From: UA16 sp002292325
GTDB taxonomy: Bacteria; Bacteroidota; Bacteroidia; Flavobacteriales_D; Sanyastnellaceae
Assembly (NCBI GenBank): GCA_943788645.1
Contig: CALSRC010000010.1
Location: 62,001 to 126,000 of the forward strand
Length of the DNA stretch: 64,000 bases
Direction: 5' to 3'
Position numbers and translations under genes: made by a program. Positions 10,503-17,677 of this stretch are shown piece after piece. Every line of letters begins with the position of its first letter. Within the stretch, counting starts at the first letter, position 1. Under the pieces are notes generated by a model, which was given only the letters and a program-made list of their open reading frames with translations, was not told where the DNA came from and ran no database searches.

Positions 10503-11488
10503 TGAAAATGAACAACTTCCGCCCCTCCCTCCCCATTTTCTTGGCCCTTTTGGTGCTCCTTCTTTCAGGTTGCGAGCGACTCTCAAACGGCGTCGTACGT
10601 GAGATTGATTTCCCTGAGCACACGCCAGAGATCGCGGTGACGTTGATGGCTCAGAATCAGATGGACTCCTTGGTTTCTCGTGCACACTCATCAGCAGGAA
10701 TTCTGGACTCCATTGGCAGCAAACGCATTAAATCAGCCCTCTACACCCTCACCCACGAGGACGGCACGAGCCTGACATGGGGTGGTGAAGAGGATTGGAC
10801 CAGTGGACTGGGACACGTGCTGACCGACGTGGAACTCGCCGCTGGAACATGGAGTCTATTGGTGGAGGCCGAAGGGTTCGAATCGGTAACGGCAGAGCAA
10901 CTCATGCCGCCGCCACTTGACACGTTAGGTGCATATGCATTGGCCTACGACACTACGCTGGTTGATTTTTCTGTGGAGGAATACGACTCAGGAAAATTTT
11001 ACCTCAGCCGGACCCTCGACTTGCGCATCTCCCTTCCCAATCGAAGCGGCGAACAGGATTTTTTCGTGCTGCGTATTTTAAATGAAAATGAATTCATCGA
11101 AGAAGTGGAGGAAGAAGATCCAATTGGCGGGTATGCCGTCTTGACTGCATCACTCGAAAATGATCCTCGGCTGGAGTACAATCGGCTGCTGGGAGGATTC
11201 ATCATCGAGGACGCGGGAGATTTGAACGCCTTGAATGATCTGCCCTTCCGCATTTTTCAGGAGAGATGGGGCGAGAGTTTAGAGGATGTCATGCAACCAA
11301 CGATCATCGTAGAGGCGTCAGCGGTCTCCCCCGAAATGGCGTTGTACTACCAACGCCTCGATCTCATTTCAAATCCTTCGGGAGGGCCGCTTTTTACGGA
11401 ACCGATCTTGGCATACAGCAACGTCACTTCTGGATACGGCTGTTTCGGATTGTACACCAGCATTGCATTGCCACTGATTTTTGAATGA
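10502..11488 (+). CDS. DUF4249-type lipoprotein, partner of the TonB receptor
   Basis: I chose the ATG at 10502, which overlaps the receptor stop (TAATG), over the earlier in-frame ATG inside the receptor. It gives a clean lipoprotein signal (MKMNNFRPSL start, lipobox LLLSGC near residue 24). The mature part is about 300 residues, beta-rich, with an N-terminal EIAVTLMAQNQMDSLVSRAH segment and a central DSGKFYLSRTLDLRISLPN segment, consistent with the DUF4249 family found directly after FecA-like receptors in Bacteroidota. Predicted to sit on the periplasmic or outer face of the outer membrane and assist ligand capture. The following barrel gene overlaps it by ATGA. The family call rests on context and weak sequence resemblance. 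Confidence 0.75.
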   Translation: MKMNNFRPSLPIFLALLVLLLSGCERLSNGVVREIDFPEHTPEIAVTLMAQNQMDSLVSRAHSSAGILDSIGSKRIKSALYTLTHEDGTSLTWGGEEDWTSGLGHVLTDVELAAGTWSLLVEAEGFESVTAEQLMPPPLDTLGAYALAYDTTLVDFSVEEYDSGKFYLSRTLDLRISLPNRSGEQDFFVLRILNENEFIEEVEEEDPIGGYAVLTASLENDPRLEYNRLLGGFIIEDAGDLNALNDLPFRIFQERWGESLEDVMQPTIIVEASAVSPEMALYYQRLDLISNPSGGPLFTEPILAYSNVTSGYGCFGLYTSIALPLIFE

Positions 11489-12249
11489 ACGCTTTCCGCA
11501 CTTCTTTGAATTTGTTTGCACCGCTCTGGGTGATCGGGCTGATCCTCGTGAACCAACAGGGGAACGCGCAAGGAGAACTGGGAACGGAACAGCCGTTTGA
11601 ATCGCCTTCCGGAACAGTGATTCCGCAAGGCCAGATCCAAACTGAAATAGGCGGTTGGATTGAATGGGCCACGGCAGAAGGCGAGGAAGTCGAGGACTTC
11701 AGTTACTCCATTCCCATTGGCATCATCCGCTACGGGTTGAGAGACCGGCTTGAGCTACGTGTCGGAGCGCGGTTTGCCGAGAACCTTGGAGCAGCGGAAA
11801 GTGCACGGGCAGGCTTGAAATGGTCCATCGTCCCCGGTTCACAGCGTTTGCAAATCGCTTGGATTTCCGAAATCGAGAGCCTCTTGAACAGCGTCTCTTT
11901 GAAAACCCGTGCACCCACCATCCACCGCATGTGCGCTAGCTGGACGGATGAAAATCGGTGGTCAGCGCGGGCTCATTGGGGGCTTCGATGGGAAAGTGAT
12001 TCCACAGAGATGGTGGTAGCCGGTGCCCTCGCTCGAGAAGTCGGCTGGCAGGGCTGGACGCTTTATGCCGAACCCATCTGGCGGGCAAGAACGGGCGGGC
12101 GACTTCATGTGGGCGGCTTGCTTGAAATTGGGGAGGAAAGCCAGGTCGATATCGGATTTCAGCGCGATTTTGACACCGGAGATTTCCGATTTAATTTTGG
12201 TTACAGCCGACGACTGCTGCCGACGGCATCGACATCTGATACACCATGA
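11485..12249 (+). CDS. Putative outer-membrane beta-barrel protein (phenol MetA-pathway transporter-like)
   Basis: 254 residues with a signal peptide ending NQQGNAQG. The mature N-terminus (GTEQPFESPSGTVIPQGQ, then IQTEIG) is typical of the Bacteroidota/proteobacterial MetA-pathway-of-phenol-degradation transporter-like family, and the rest alternates short beta strands (YSIPIGIIRYGLRDRLELRV, HVGGLLEIG, RFNFGYSRRL) ending near the C-terminus in a barrel-like strand. Predicted outer-membrane channel. The start overlaps the DUF4249 stop by ATGA and the stop overlaps the next small gene by ATGA, so the four genes from 8118 to 12428 look translationally coupled. The specific substrate is unknown and the family assignment is moderate. 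Confidence 0.65.
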   Translation: MNAFRTSLNLFAPLWVIGLILVNQQGNAQGELGTEQPFESPSGTVIPQGQIQTEIGGWIEWATAEGEEVEDFSYSIPIGIIRYGLRDRLELRVGARFAENLGAAESARAGLKWSIVPGSQRLQIAWISEIESLLNSVSLKTRAPTIHRMCASWTDENRWSARAHWGLRWESDSTEMVVAGALAREVGWQGWTLYAEPIWRARTGGRLHVGGLLEIGEESQVDIGFQRDFDTGDFRFNFGYSRRLLPTASTSDTP

Positions 12250-12428
12250 ATGCATCAAACCGGTTTCCCAAAGCCCTCATTCTCTTCGGCATGGCCAGTG
12301 CGCTGGCAGGATGGACATTCAAGCTGAATCACTTCATGGGAGCTCCGATGTTGTTCAATGCTGGCATCATCATGCTCGTGACGGGCTTGATTTGGTGGGC
12401 GGTGTTGCTCGTCAGAGGCTCGGCGTGA
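12246..12428 (+). CDS. 60-residue two-helix membrane protein, GldL-like segment
   Basis: A short product with two hydrophobic helices (about residues 9-28 and 35-56). The segment GWTFKLNHFMGAPMLFNAG resembles the helix-loop-helix at the start of gliding-motility/T9SS motor protein GldL (FKIxHWPGAxxML type), but the long cytoplasmic tail of GldL is missing. Coupled by ATGA to the barrel gene upstream. It could be a small inner-membrane accessory of the transport operon. The similarity to GldL is by eye only. The alternative is an unrelated small membrane protein with convergent composition. Confidence 0.55.
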   Translation: MNASNRFPKALILFGMASALAGWTFKLNHFMGAPMLFNAGIIMLVTGLIWWAVLLVRGSA

Positions 12429-12460
12429 GAACCAAATGACGCGAACGGGGTTTAATCCTT

Positions 12461-12745
12461 ATGCTGCCCATTGAACCGGAAAACTTAAAATCCGAAGGAC
12501 CGGATCTCGCTCCTGACATCATTGACCGCATCATTGAGATGGCCTGGGAAGACCGGACGCCGTTTGAGGCCATTGAGATGCAGTTTGGTTTGAAAGAAAA
12601 TCAAGTCCGCGCGGTCATGCGCAAGCACATGAAGCGCAGCTCGTTTCACATGTGGCGTAAGCGTGTCAAAGGGCGGACCACCAAGCATCGTACGAACCGA
12701 AGAGACGGCATAGATCGTTTCAAAAGCTCAAATCAAAAGGGATAG
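12461..12745 (+). CDS. DUF2805 / TIGR03643-type small protein
   Basis: 94 residues. The core (IIEMAWEDRTPFEAIEMQFG, then LKENQVRAVMRKHMK and SFHMWRKRVKGR) matches the pattern of the TIGR03643/DUF2805 family of short, basic, helix-turn-helix-like proteins. The C-terminus is rich in Lys/Arg (GRTTKHRTNRRDGIDR), consistent with nucleic-acid binding. Function in the family is unknown. It is the last plus-strand gene of the run starting at 8118, 32 bp after the small membrane protein, and may have its own promoter. Confidence 0.8.
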   Translation: MLPIEPENLKSEGPDLAPDIIDRIIEMAWEDRTPFEAIEMQFGLKENQVRAVMRKHMKRSSFHMWRKRVKGRTTKHRTNRRDGIDRFKSSNQKG

Positions 12746-12776
12746 AAAAACACGCCCCTGGAAAGCAGAGGCGTGC
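12746..12776 (-). terminator. Rho-independent terminator for the 12803-13423 gene
   Basis: On the minus strand a stem CACGCC-T-CTG / CAG-G-GGCGTG with loop CTTTC is followed by a run of five T. One C:A mismatch interrupts the stem. It lies 27 bases beyond the minus-strand stop at 12803 and between convergent genes, so it may also limit plus-strand read-through. Confidence 0.7.
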
Positions 12777-12802
12777 ACTGAAATGAAAACTACGGAACCT
12801 GT

Positions 12803-13423
12803 TTAGAAACCGTAATTAACCGTTAATTGAAGATTAGGCAGGACCCGACCGTATCCTATTGTATTCGGAATTTCGTCGATGACAACCGCATCTGTATGTG
12901 AACCTGTGGCCGTAATAACGCCACCTGACGTATGAAGCCCGCCGATGTCAAACCCTACTGTGACACCTTTCACTGGTCGAGAGCCAAAGCCCACTCCAAC
13001 ATAGCCGACAGGATTGTCCCCGTACCGAATGTTGTACGAATGGTTCTCGTTTTCAACGTCTTGCAATGTCCCCTCAATTCCGCCAATCCCAAACCCTACA
13101 TTGAATCGAAACCAATCGTACGCTTCAAACGGACGGTGATTCAAAAACACGCCCATCCAATTTGTCTCTGCCGTTCCAGAGAATGTAACCCCTCCAATTT
13201 CTTGATCCAAAGGGTTATCCCCTGCAAAGGCCCCTACACCAACTTGAACCGTTGTCTTCTCAGATAGGTTGTGTGAGAACCCTAAGGAAGGACCAAATGG
13301 ACTAATTCCAACTCCCACTCCATAAGCAGCAAATTCCTTTTCCCCATCGTCTTGGGCTTGAACATTCGTGGCGAAAATTGCGGCGGAAATCATAACGCCG
13401 GCACATAAAAGAACTTTTGTCAT
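12803..13423 (-). CDS. Outer-membrane beta-barrel family protein
   Basis: 206 residues; signal peptide ending TNVQAQ. The mature protein has repeated glycine-rich amphipathic strands (YGVGVGISPFGPSLGFSHN, TTVQVGVGAFAG, WFRFNVGFGIGGIEG, VGYVGVGFGSRPVKG, LQLTVNYGF) and ends in phenylalanine, a classic barrel-assembly C-terminus. Likely a small (8-10 strand) outer-membrane protein of unknown role. A perfect CRP-like inverted repeat lies about 88 bp upstream of the start, and a terminator follows the stop, so this appears to be a monocistronic, regulated gene. Confidence 0.75.
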   Translation of the reverse strand: MTKVLLCAGVMISAAIFATNVQAQDDGEKEFAAYGVGVGISPFGPSLGFSHNLSEKTTVQVGVGAFAGDNPLDQEIGGVTFSGTAETNWMGVFLNHRPFEAYDWFRFNVGFGIGGIEGTLQDVENENHSYNIRYGDNPVGYVGVGFGSRPVKGVTVGFDIGGLHTSGGVITATGSHTDAVVIDEIPNTIGYGRVLPNLQLTVNYGF

Positions 13424-13510
13424 CGAAAAAATTTTTAAGATTTAATGTGCATCAAATTGCGTCATTATTGCCCCCGTTTCGATGCCATCGCCCCTTGTTT
13501 TCAACATGTG

Positions 13511-13530
13511 ATTGTGATGTTCATCACAAT
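13511..13530. promoter_or_regulatory. CRP/FNR-like operator palindrome
   Basis: A 9-bp perfect inverted repeat with a 2-base centre; the inner part reads TGTGA-N6-TCACA, identical to the classical CRP consensus half-sites. It lies about 88 bp upstream of the minus-strand outer-membrane protein start (13423) and about 120 bp from the tRNA on the other side. Regulation by a Crp/Fnr-family protein is inferred, not shown. Confidence 0.5.
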
Positions 13531-13609
13531 ACCACCAGCACTTCATCCTTGAAATGCAGTTAGCTTTTGAACCGTTGCAGAAGGCGATTGGAATTTTGAC
13601 ATGAAAAAG

Positions 13610-13641
13610 TTGCCGCATTTGACTTCTTCACCCTAATTTCG
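13610..13641 (+). promoter_or_regulatory. Possible promoter of tRNA-Arg (Bacteroidota type)
   Basis: TAATTTCG at 13634-13641 resembles the -7 element TAnnTTTG of Bacteroidota promoters; a TTG at 13610-13612 is 21 bases upstream and a TTTGAC at 13618-13623 is closer. Start of transcription would fall just before the tRNA 5' end at 13652. The spacing is not ideal. Confidence 0.3.
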
Positions 13642-13651
13642 CGCCCGAACT

Positions 13652-13725
13652 GGCCCCGTAGTTCAACTGGATAGAATATCAGATTTCGGCTCTGATGGTT
13701 GGAGGTTCGAACCCTCCCGGGGTCA
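13652..13725 (+). tRNA. tRNA-Arg (anticodon TCG)
   Basis: Full cloverleaf: a 7-bp acceptor (GGCCCCG with CGGGGTC, one G:T pair), a D-arm GTTC/GAAT, an anticodon stem TCAGA/TCTGA around loop TTTCGGC (anticodon TCG at loop positions 3-5, reading CGA), a 5-base variable loop, and a T-arm GGAGG-TTCGAAC-CCTCC. Discriminator base A. The CCA end is not encoded, as usual in Bacteroidota. A terminator hairpin follows directly. Confidence 0.95.
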
Positions 13726-13732
13726 CGAATTA

Positions 13733-13762
13733 GCCTGTAAGTCACTGATTTACAGGCTTTTT
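13733..13762 (+). terminator. Terminator after tRNA-Arg
   Basis: A perfect 8-bp stem GCCTGTAA / TTACAGGC with a 9-base loop is followed by five T, starting 8 bases after the tRNA 3' end. Confidence 0.8.
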
Positions 13763-13765
13763 CTT

Positions 13766-13797
13766 TATGTGTCACCCAAATTATGTGTCACCCAAAT
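13766..13797. repeat. 16-bp tandem direct repeat, two copies
   Basis: TATGTGTCACCCAAAT occurs twice back-to-back directly after the tRNA terminator. It could be a replication-slippage duplication or a footprint of an insertion near the tRNA; no homologous stretch to the tRNA 3' end is visible, so an att site is not supported. Confidence 0.8.
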
Positions 13798-13862
13798 TGT
13801 CTCCCATTTGATTCGTGTGATGCGTATTGCTCAACTATCTTGGTAATACCATATCGAACCAA

Positions 13863-14102
13863 ATGAAGCACTTGATGACGCTTTTGGCGCTCGTGGTCGC
13901 AGTGACCGCTGGAGCGCAGACAGGACTTGTAGAGTTCCCGTACAATCCTGACGCAGACAATGACGATATCATCGGAGTCAATGATCTACTTGAGTTGTTG
14001 AGTTGTTGAGTTGTTGAGTTGTTGAGTTGTTGAGTTGAAGGTAACTGGAAGTACGGCTTGTGCGAGGCTAAATGCCGAGAACTTCCAAGTGGCAATTGGT
14101 GA
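13863..14102 (+). pseudogene. Truncated dockerin-like secreted protein, interrupted by octamer repeat
   Basis: The ATG at 13863 gives a signal peptide (MKHLMTLLALVVAVTAGAQ) followed by NPDADNDDIIGVNDLLELLS, the same DxDxDG-like ...DLLELL module found in three other proteins of this window. Immediately after LLELLS the frame runs into an 8-bp tandem repeat and stops at TGA (14007-14009). The same frame reopens after the repeat as EGNWKYGLCEAKCRELPSGN, then W, and ends at TGA 14100-14102. The repeat contains a TGA in all three frames, so no copy number of two or more would restore a full reading frame. Either the gene was killed by repeat expansion or only the short 48-residue form is made. Confidence 0.6.
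13992..14037. repeat. Octamer tandem repeat GAGTTGTT, about 5.75 copies
   Basis: Five exact copies of GAGTTGTT and a partial sixth, starting exactly at the Glu-Leu-Leu codons of the LLELL motif. The unit is not a multiple of three, so copy-number change shifts the frame; it evidently grew by slippage from the motif's own codons. Confidence 0.95.
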
Positions 14103-14299
14103 ATGATTGATTACGACACATGGGCTGAATTTTATTTAGAAGTTGAGCAAATGTGTATTGCTGGAATAAATAAGGCATGGTTACGTGAGACACCTATTCA
14201 ACCAGTCGGCAGTTCAACTACAAGCAACTTACCTTTAGCGTACAAAACCAAACTGAAACTCCTTAGGAATAGAGTTTGGTTTGGTCAAAAATGAATGAG

Positions 14300-15385
14300 A
14301 TGAAGAAATATCTATTGCTATTCATGGTCATTTCAGCGGTGTTTCCCATTAATGCACAAGTTGAGAGCTGGGACCCTGATTGGGATGGCGACAATAATGT
14401 TGGAGTCTCCGATCTCTTGGGCCTTCTGAGTGTTTTCGGTGATTACGACCTCGACAATGATGGCATTTGGGATTCGGTGGACGACTGTGTTGGTGAGTAC
14501 GATGAATGCGGAGTCTGCAATGGAGAGGGTATTCCGGAGGGATATTGTACATGCGAGATTCCTATTGACGCAATAGGCGTTTGTGGAGGTGATTGTGCTC
14601 AAGACTATAATGGGGATGGAATATGTGACTTATATGAGGTGCCCGGTTGTATGGACCCGAATGCATGTAACTACGATGAAAACGCCACTTACGATGATGG
14701 TTCTTGCGAATTCTCAGGAGAAGGCGCACCGGGAGAAGTTTGTAACGACGGTGATGATAACACTATCAATGACCTGTGGAATGAGAGCGGATGTGAATGC
14801 GAGGGTGAACCCGCTGTTGGTGTGAATGGCCCTTGTTTTAATCAGTCGTCAATTGAATTCAATGGCTCAATTTATCATCTCGTTGAGATCGGCAGCCAGT
14901 GTTGGTTTAGAGAAAATCTAAGGACAGATAAGGATACAAATGGCAATCCACTGAATTATGAGGATTTGGCCTTTTGCAATGACGACCCTAGTACTATCAA
15001 CGAGTATGGGCTTTTGTACAGTGAAAATATTCTCAACTCACTATGTCCTCAAAATTGGCATGTCCCAAATTCAGAGGAAGCGAATACACTAATCGCTGTT
15101 TTAGGAGGAGATTACATCGCAGGTGGTGCTGTGAAATCTACAGTTTTGAATTCACCGTCATGGGACGGCACAAATATCGCGGGGTTTGACCTTGTACCTA
15201 CCGGCAGAGTCCAAGGCTCGGTGAATTCAGGTTTTGGTTCCGAATCAATAGTTTGGACAAGCAGTTCCTATGGCATAAGTGGCTTGTACAATACTGTGTT
15301 CGGAGCTGCCACTGGAACATTGCAAATTATTGAACCAACAATCATGGTTGGATGGAAGTGCAGTGTTCGATGTCTCAGAGATTGA
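14300..15385 (+). CDS. Secreted FISUMP-domain protein with dockerin-like module and DDGSC repeat
   Basis: About 366 residues. The start is taken at ATG 14300 (MKKYLLLFMV, signal peptide ending PINAQ); an in-frame ATG 9 bases upstream is possible. Domain order: a dockerin-like module DPDWDGDNNVGVSDLLGLLS; a DxDxDG thrombospondin-3-like stretch (DLDNDGIWDSVDDC); a cysteine module GCMDPNACNYDENATYDDGS; then about 190 residues of the Fibrobacter major paralogous (FISUMP) domain (IGSQCWFRENLRT, CPQNWHVPNSEEANTL, VGWKCSVRCLRD). FISUMP proteins are secreted and of unknown function. No T9SS tail is visible. The gene is more A/T-rich than its neighbours and lies in a patch of remnants downstream of the tRNA. 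Confidence 0.8.
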   Translation: MKKYLLLFMVISAVFPINAQVESWDPDWDGDNNVGVSDLLGLLSVFGDYDLDNDGIWDSVDDCVGEYDECGVCNGEGIPEGYCTCEIPIDAIGVCGGDCAQDYNGDGICDLYEVPGCMDPNACNYDENATYDDGSCEFSGEGAPGEVCNDGDDNTINDLWNESGCECEGEPAVGVNGPCFNQSSIEFNGSIYHLVEIGSQCWFRENLRTDKDTNGNPLNYEDLAFCNDDPSTINEYGLLYSENILNSLCPQNWHVPNSEEANTLIAVLGGDYIAGGAVKSTVLNSPSWDGTNIAGFDLVPTGRVQGSVNSGFGSESIVWTSSSYGISGLYNTVFGAATGTLQIIEPTIMVGWKCSVRCLRD

Positions 15386-15517
15386 CCTCTTTCTTTTCGT
15401 AGAATTGGTCAGCAGCAAAACTCACCCACAGACGATCTCAGGAGGTAATCAGCGAGGTCATATCCGTTGGCGACATCGTCCTCTGATGCAATGCCTCTCA
15501 ACGAACTGATCGAGCAG

Positions 15518-15760
15518 TCAATTCCATACTTTCGGAGCGTCAACATCTTCGTCGTCCAGCTTTTTTATGTACTCAGGCACAGATGGCCATGCCGTTGGAG
15601 TTTGTTCCAAAAATCGAATGGATTGGTATCCCCGGCACGTTGTAAGTGCATTGTATACAGACCAGGACAAAGTATAACAACCTCTGCTGCCCATTCCGCT
15701 TCAACTTCCATTTGCTGTTGATTCCTTTGGTTACCTCGGAATTTATTAAATTTCTCGTGT
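15518..15760 (-). pseudogene. Remnant of a T9SS type A C-terminal domain (frameshifted)
   Basis: The 370-base stretch between the FISUMP gene and the CotH gene holds no intact gene. On the minus strand it reads MEVEAEWAAEVVILCPGLYT, MHLQRAG, then after loss of one base in a G4 run GYQSIRFLEQ, TPTAWPSVPEYIKKLDD and a stop at 15518. The PGLYTMHLQ...QSIRFL pattern is that of type A T9SS tails. No upstream catalytic part remains. This is the C-terminal scrap of a lost cargo gene. The region 15386-15517 shows nothing recognisable. Confidence 0.55.
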
Positions 15761-17645
15761 GAAATATAGTATTCCGCTTACCTCTCTTTTTATCTCCTGC
15801 ATGCTCTTGAGCGAAGTCAACGGCCAAGAGCTGACCATCTTCAATCCACAAGTGCATTACGACGAGCCCGGTGGGTTGTACGACCCTCTTGCGCTGAGGG
15901 AAATGCATGTGACCTTCGAAGACGAGGAGTATCACGCGACACTCGTGGATGCCTTTTTCAATAATCCTTCGTTGCGCATTCCGGCAACGGTTGAGCTCGA
16001 TGGAGTCGTCTTAGACAGCATCGGGGCGCGGTACAAAGGGAACTCCACTTTTTGCTTGCCCAACGACAACGGGAGCCCAAAAGTTCCATACAACCTCGAT
16101 TTCAACTACTGGATTCCCGGGCAAGACTGCATGGGCTACAATAAAGTGAAACTCGCCAATGCTTGGCTGGACCCGACGTATTGCAAGGAATTCATCTCCA
16201 GCCGAATTTACCGAAACTACATGCCCACGCCGGAGATCAATTTGGTTCAGCTTTTCACCCAGGGCGATTACACGGGATTGTATGTGAATACGGAAAGCAT
16301 CAATCGGCAATTCCTGAATAAGCATTTTGATGAAAATGACGGAGTCTTGTTCAAATGCGATGGCGCGGGAGTGTTCTGTGATGAAGGCGGAAACGGAACA
16401 GACGGCGGCATCCCCAATTTGAACTACCTCGGACCGGACACGGCGAGCTATTTCGACAGCTACACCATCAAGTCCGAGAATGGATGGGGAGCTTTGCTGG
16501 ATTTGATCACCACCTTGGAGTTCAATCCGGAGAACTTATCGGATATCCTCAACATTGATCGGGTGCTTTGGGCCATGGCCGCCAATACCGTGGTTAGCAA
16601 CCTCGACACCTACAACGGTTATTACGTCCACAATTATTACCTCTACCAAGACGAGCAAGGCCGGTTTCAAATGATTCCATGGGATTTGGACAATTCATTT
16701 GTCGGGGCCATCATGGGGTGGAGTTATTGGAATCCAAACGATGTGTATCACTTCAACCCCTTCCACACCGGAAGCGGTCCCGCGTGGGATGACCGACCTT
16801 TAACCCAGTACCTCTTCAACCATCCGATGCACCGAAAACGATACATCGCACACATCCGGACCATCATGGAGGAAGCGATGGATTCATCTGCCATACAGCA
16901 AGACATCGACGAGGTTCAGAGTCTCGCGTACGATGCGGCTGCCTCCGACACCAACAGCCTCTTTCCCATGAACTTCTTCACGAGCAATGTGAACAATGCA
17001 TTTTGGGCCGACTGGGGATTTGGGGGCATCTTGAGTACCGTTGATGCTCGGATGGAGTACCTCGCAAACCATCCTGATATTTCCGAGGCACCCCCCACAT
17101 TGGGAGCCGTCACCGCTTCCGATGGTGTAATCAAAGTCGATGCGCTCAATGCCGATTACGTCGATTTGATGTGGGCCAACGGACCCGGTGTATTCGAAGC
17201 TGTCGCCCTCAACGACGAAGGAACGCAAGGCGATGCCGTCGCGGGAGACGGAACCTACGCGGTGCAGATCCCCTCGGACGCAGTGGGCAACTTCATCTTT
17301 TACATCCGTGCGACCAATGAAGAGGCCATGGCACTCTCCCCGGCACGAGCGGAATACGAGTACTACATCTATGATCCGGCCCTCGATAACTCGGAATTTC
17401 ACTCCGACACCTTCGCGGACACCAACGACTGGACCCTTGCGCCCAATCCTGCACGCCATTCATTCGTCCTTAAAAATTGTGCGGAAACCGTGCCGTTGAC
17501 CATTCGTGATTTTCGCGGTCGCGTTATCGAAGAGCTCATCTGGACGGGCCACCCCGTCGACGTGAGCCAATGGGATGCGGGAGTTTATTTCGTCCACGCC
17601 AGCAACGGCAGCACAGGGACTGTTCAGCGATTGATCGTTCAGTAA
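15759..17645 (+). CDS. CotH kinase-family surface protein with T9SS type A CTD
   Basis: 628 residues from a GTG start at 15759 that gives a good signal peptide (MKYSIPLTSLFISCMLLSEV, then NGQ). The CotH kinase domain spans about residues 50-410: GARYKGNSTF (89-98), YTGLYVNTESI (171-181) and the conserved IPWDLDNSF (306-314), whose DxD-like acid residues match the kinase metal site of spore-coat kinase CotH. CotH enzymes phosphorylate secreted proteins; here a surface substrate is inferred. A beta-rich linker (about 440-545) and a type A T9SS tail (APNPARHSFVLKN, ending QRLIVQ) follow. It is tail-to-tail with a second, larger CotH protein, 32 bp between stops. Confidence 0.88.
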   Translation: MKYSIPLTSLFISCMLLSEVNGQELTIFNPQVHYDEPGGLYDPLALREMHVTFEDEEYHATLVDAFFNNPSLRIPATVELDGVVLDSIGARYKGNSTFCLPNDNGSPKVPYNLDFNYWIPGQDCMGYNKVKLANAWLDPTYCKEFISSRIYRNYMPTPEINLVQLFTQGDYTGLYVNTESINRQFLNKHFDENDGVLFKCDGAGVFCDEGGNGTDGGIPNLNYLGPDTASYFDSYTIKSENGWGALLDLITTLEFNPENLSDILNIDRVLWAMAANTVVSNLDTYNGYYVHNYYLYQDEQGRFQMIPWDLDNSFVGAIMGWSYWNPNDVYHFNPFHTGSGPAWDDRPLTQYLFNHPMHRKRYIAHIRTIMEEAMDSSAIQQDIDEVQSLAYDAAASDTNSLFPMNFFTSNVNNAFWADWGFGGILSTVDARMEYLANHPDISEAPPTLGAVTASDGVIKVDALNADYVDLMWANGPGVFEAVALNDEGTQGDAVAGDGTYAVQIPSDAVGNFIFYIRATNEEAMALSPARAEYEYYIYDPALDNSEFHSDTFADTNDWTLAPNPARHSFVLKNCAETVPLTIRDFRGRVIEELIWTGHPVDVSQWDAGVYFVHASNGSTGTVQRLIVQ

Positions 17646-17677
17646 AAAGAGAACGGCCGCAGGACACAATCTAACGA

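Noticed and set aside
14103..14294. 63-codon open frame after the octamer repeat
   Set aside because: No recognisable feature, no start context, lies in a remnant region; may be chance.
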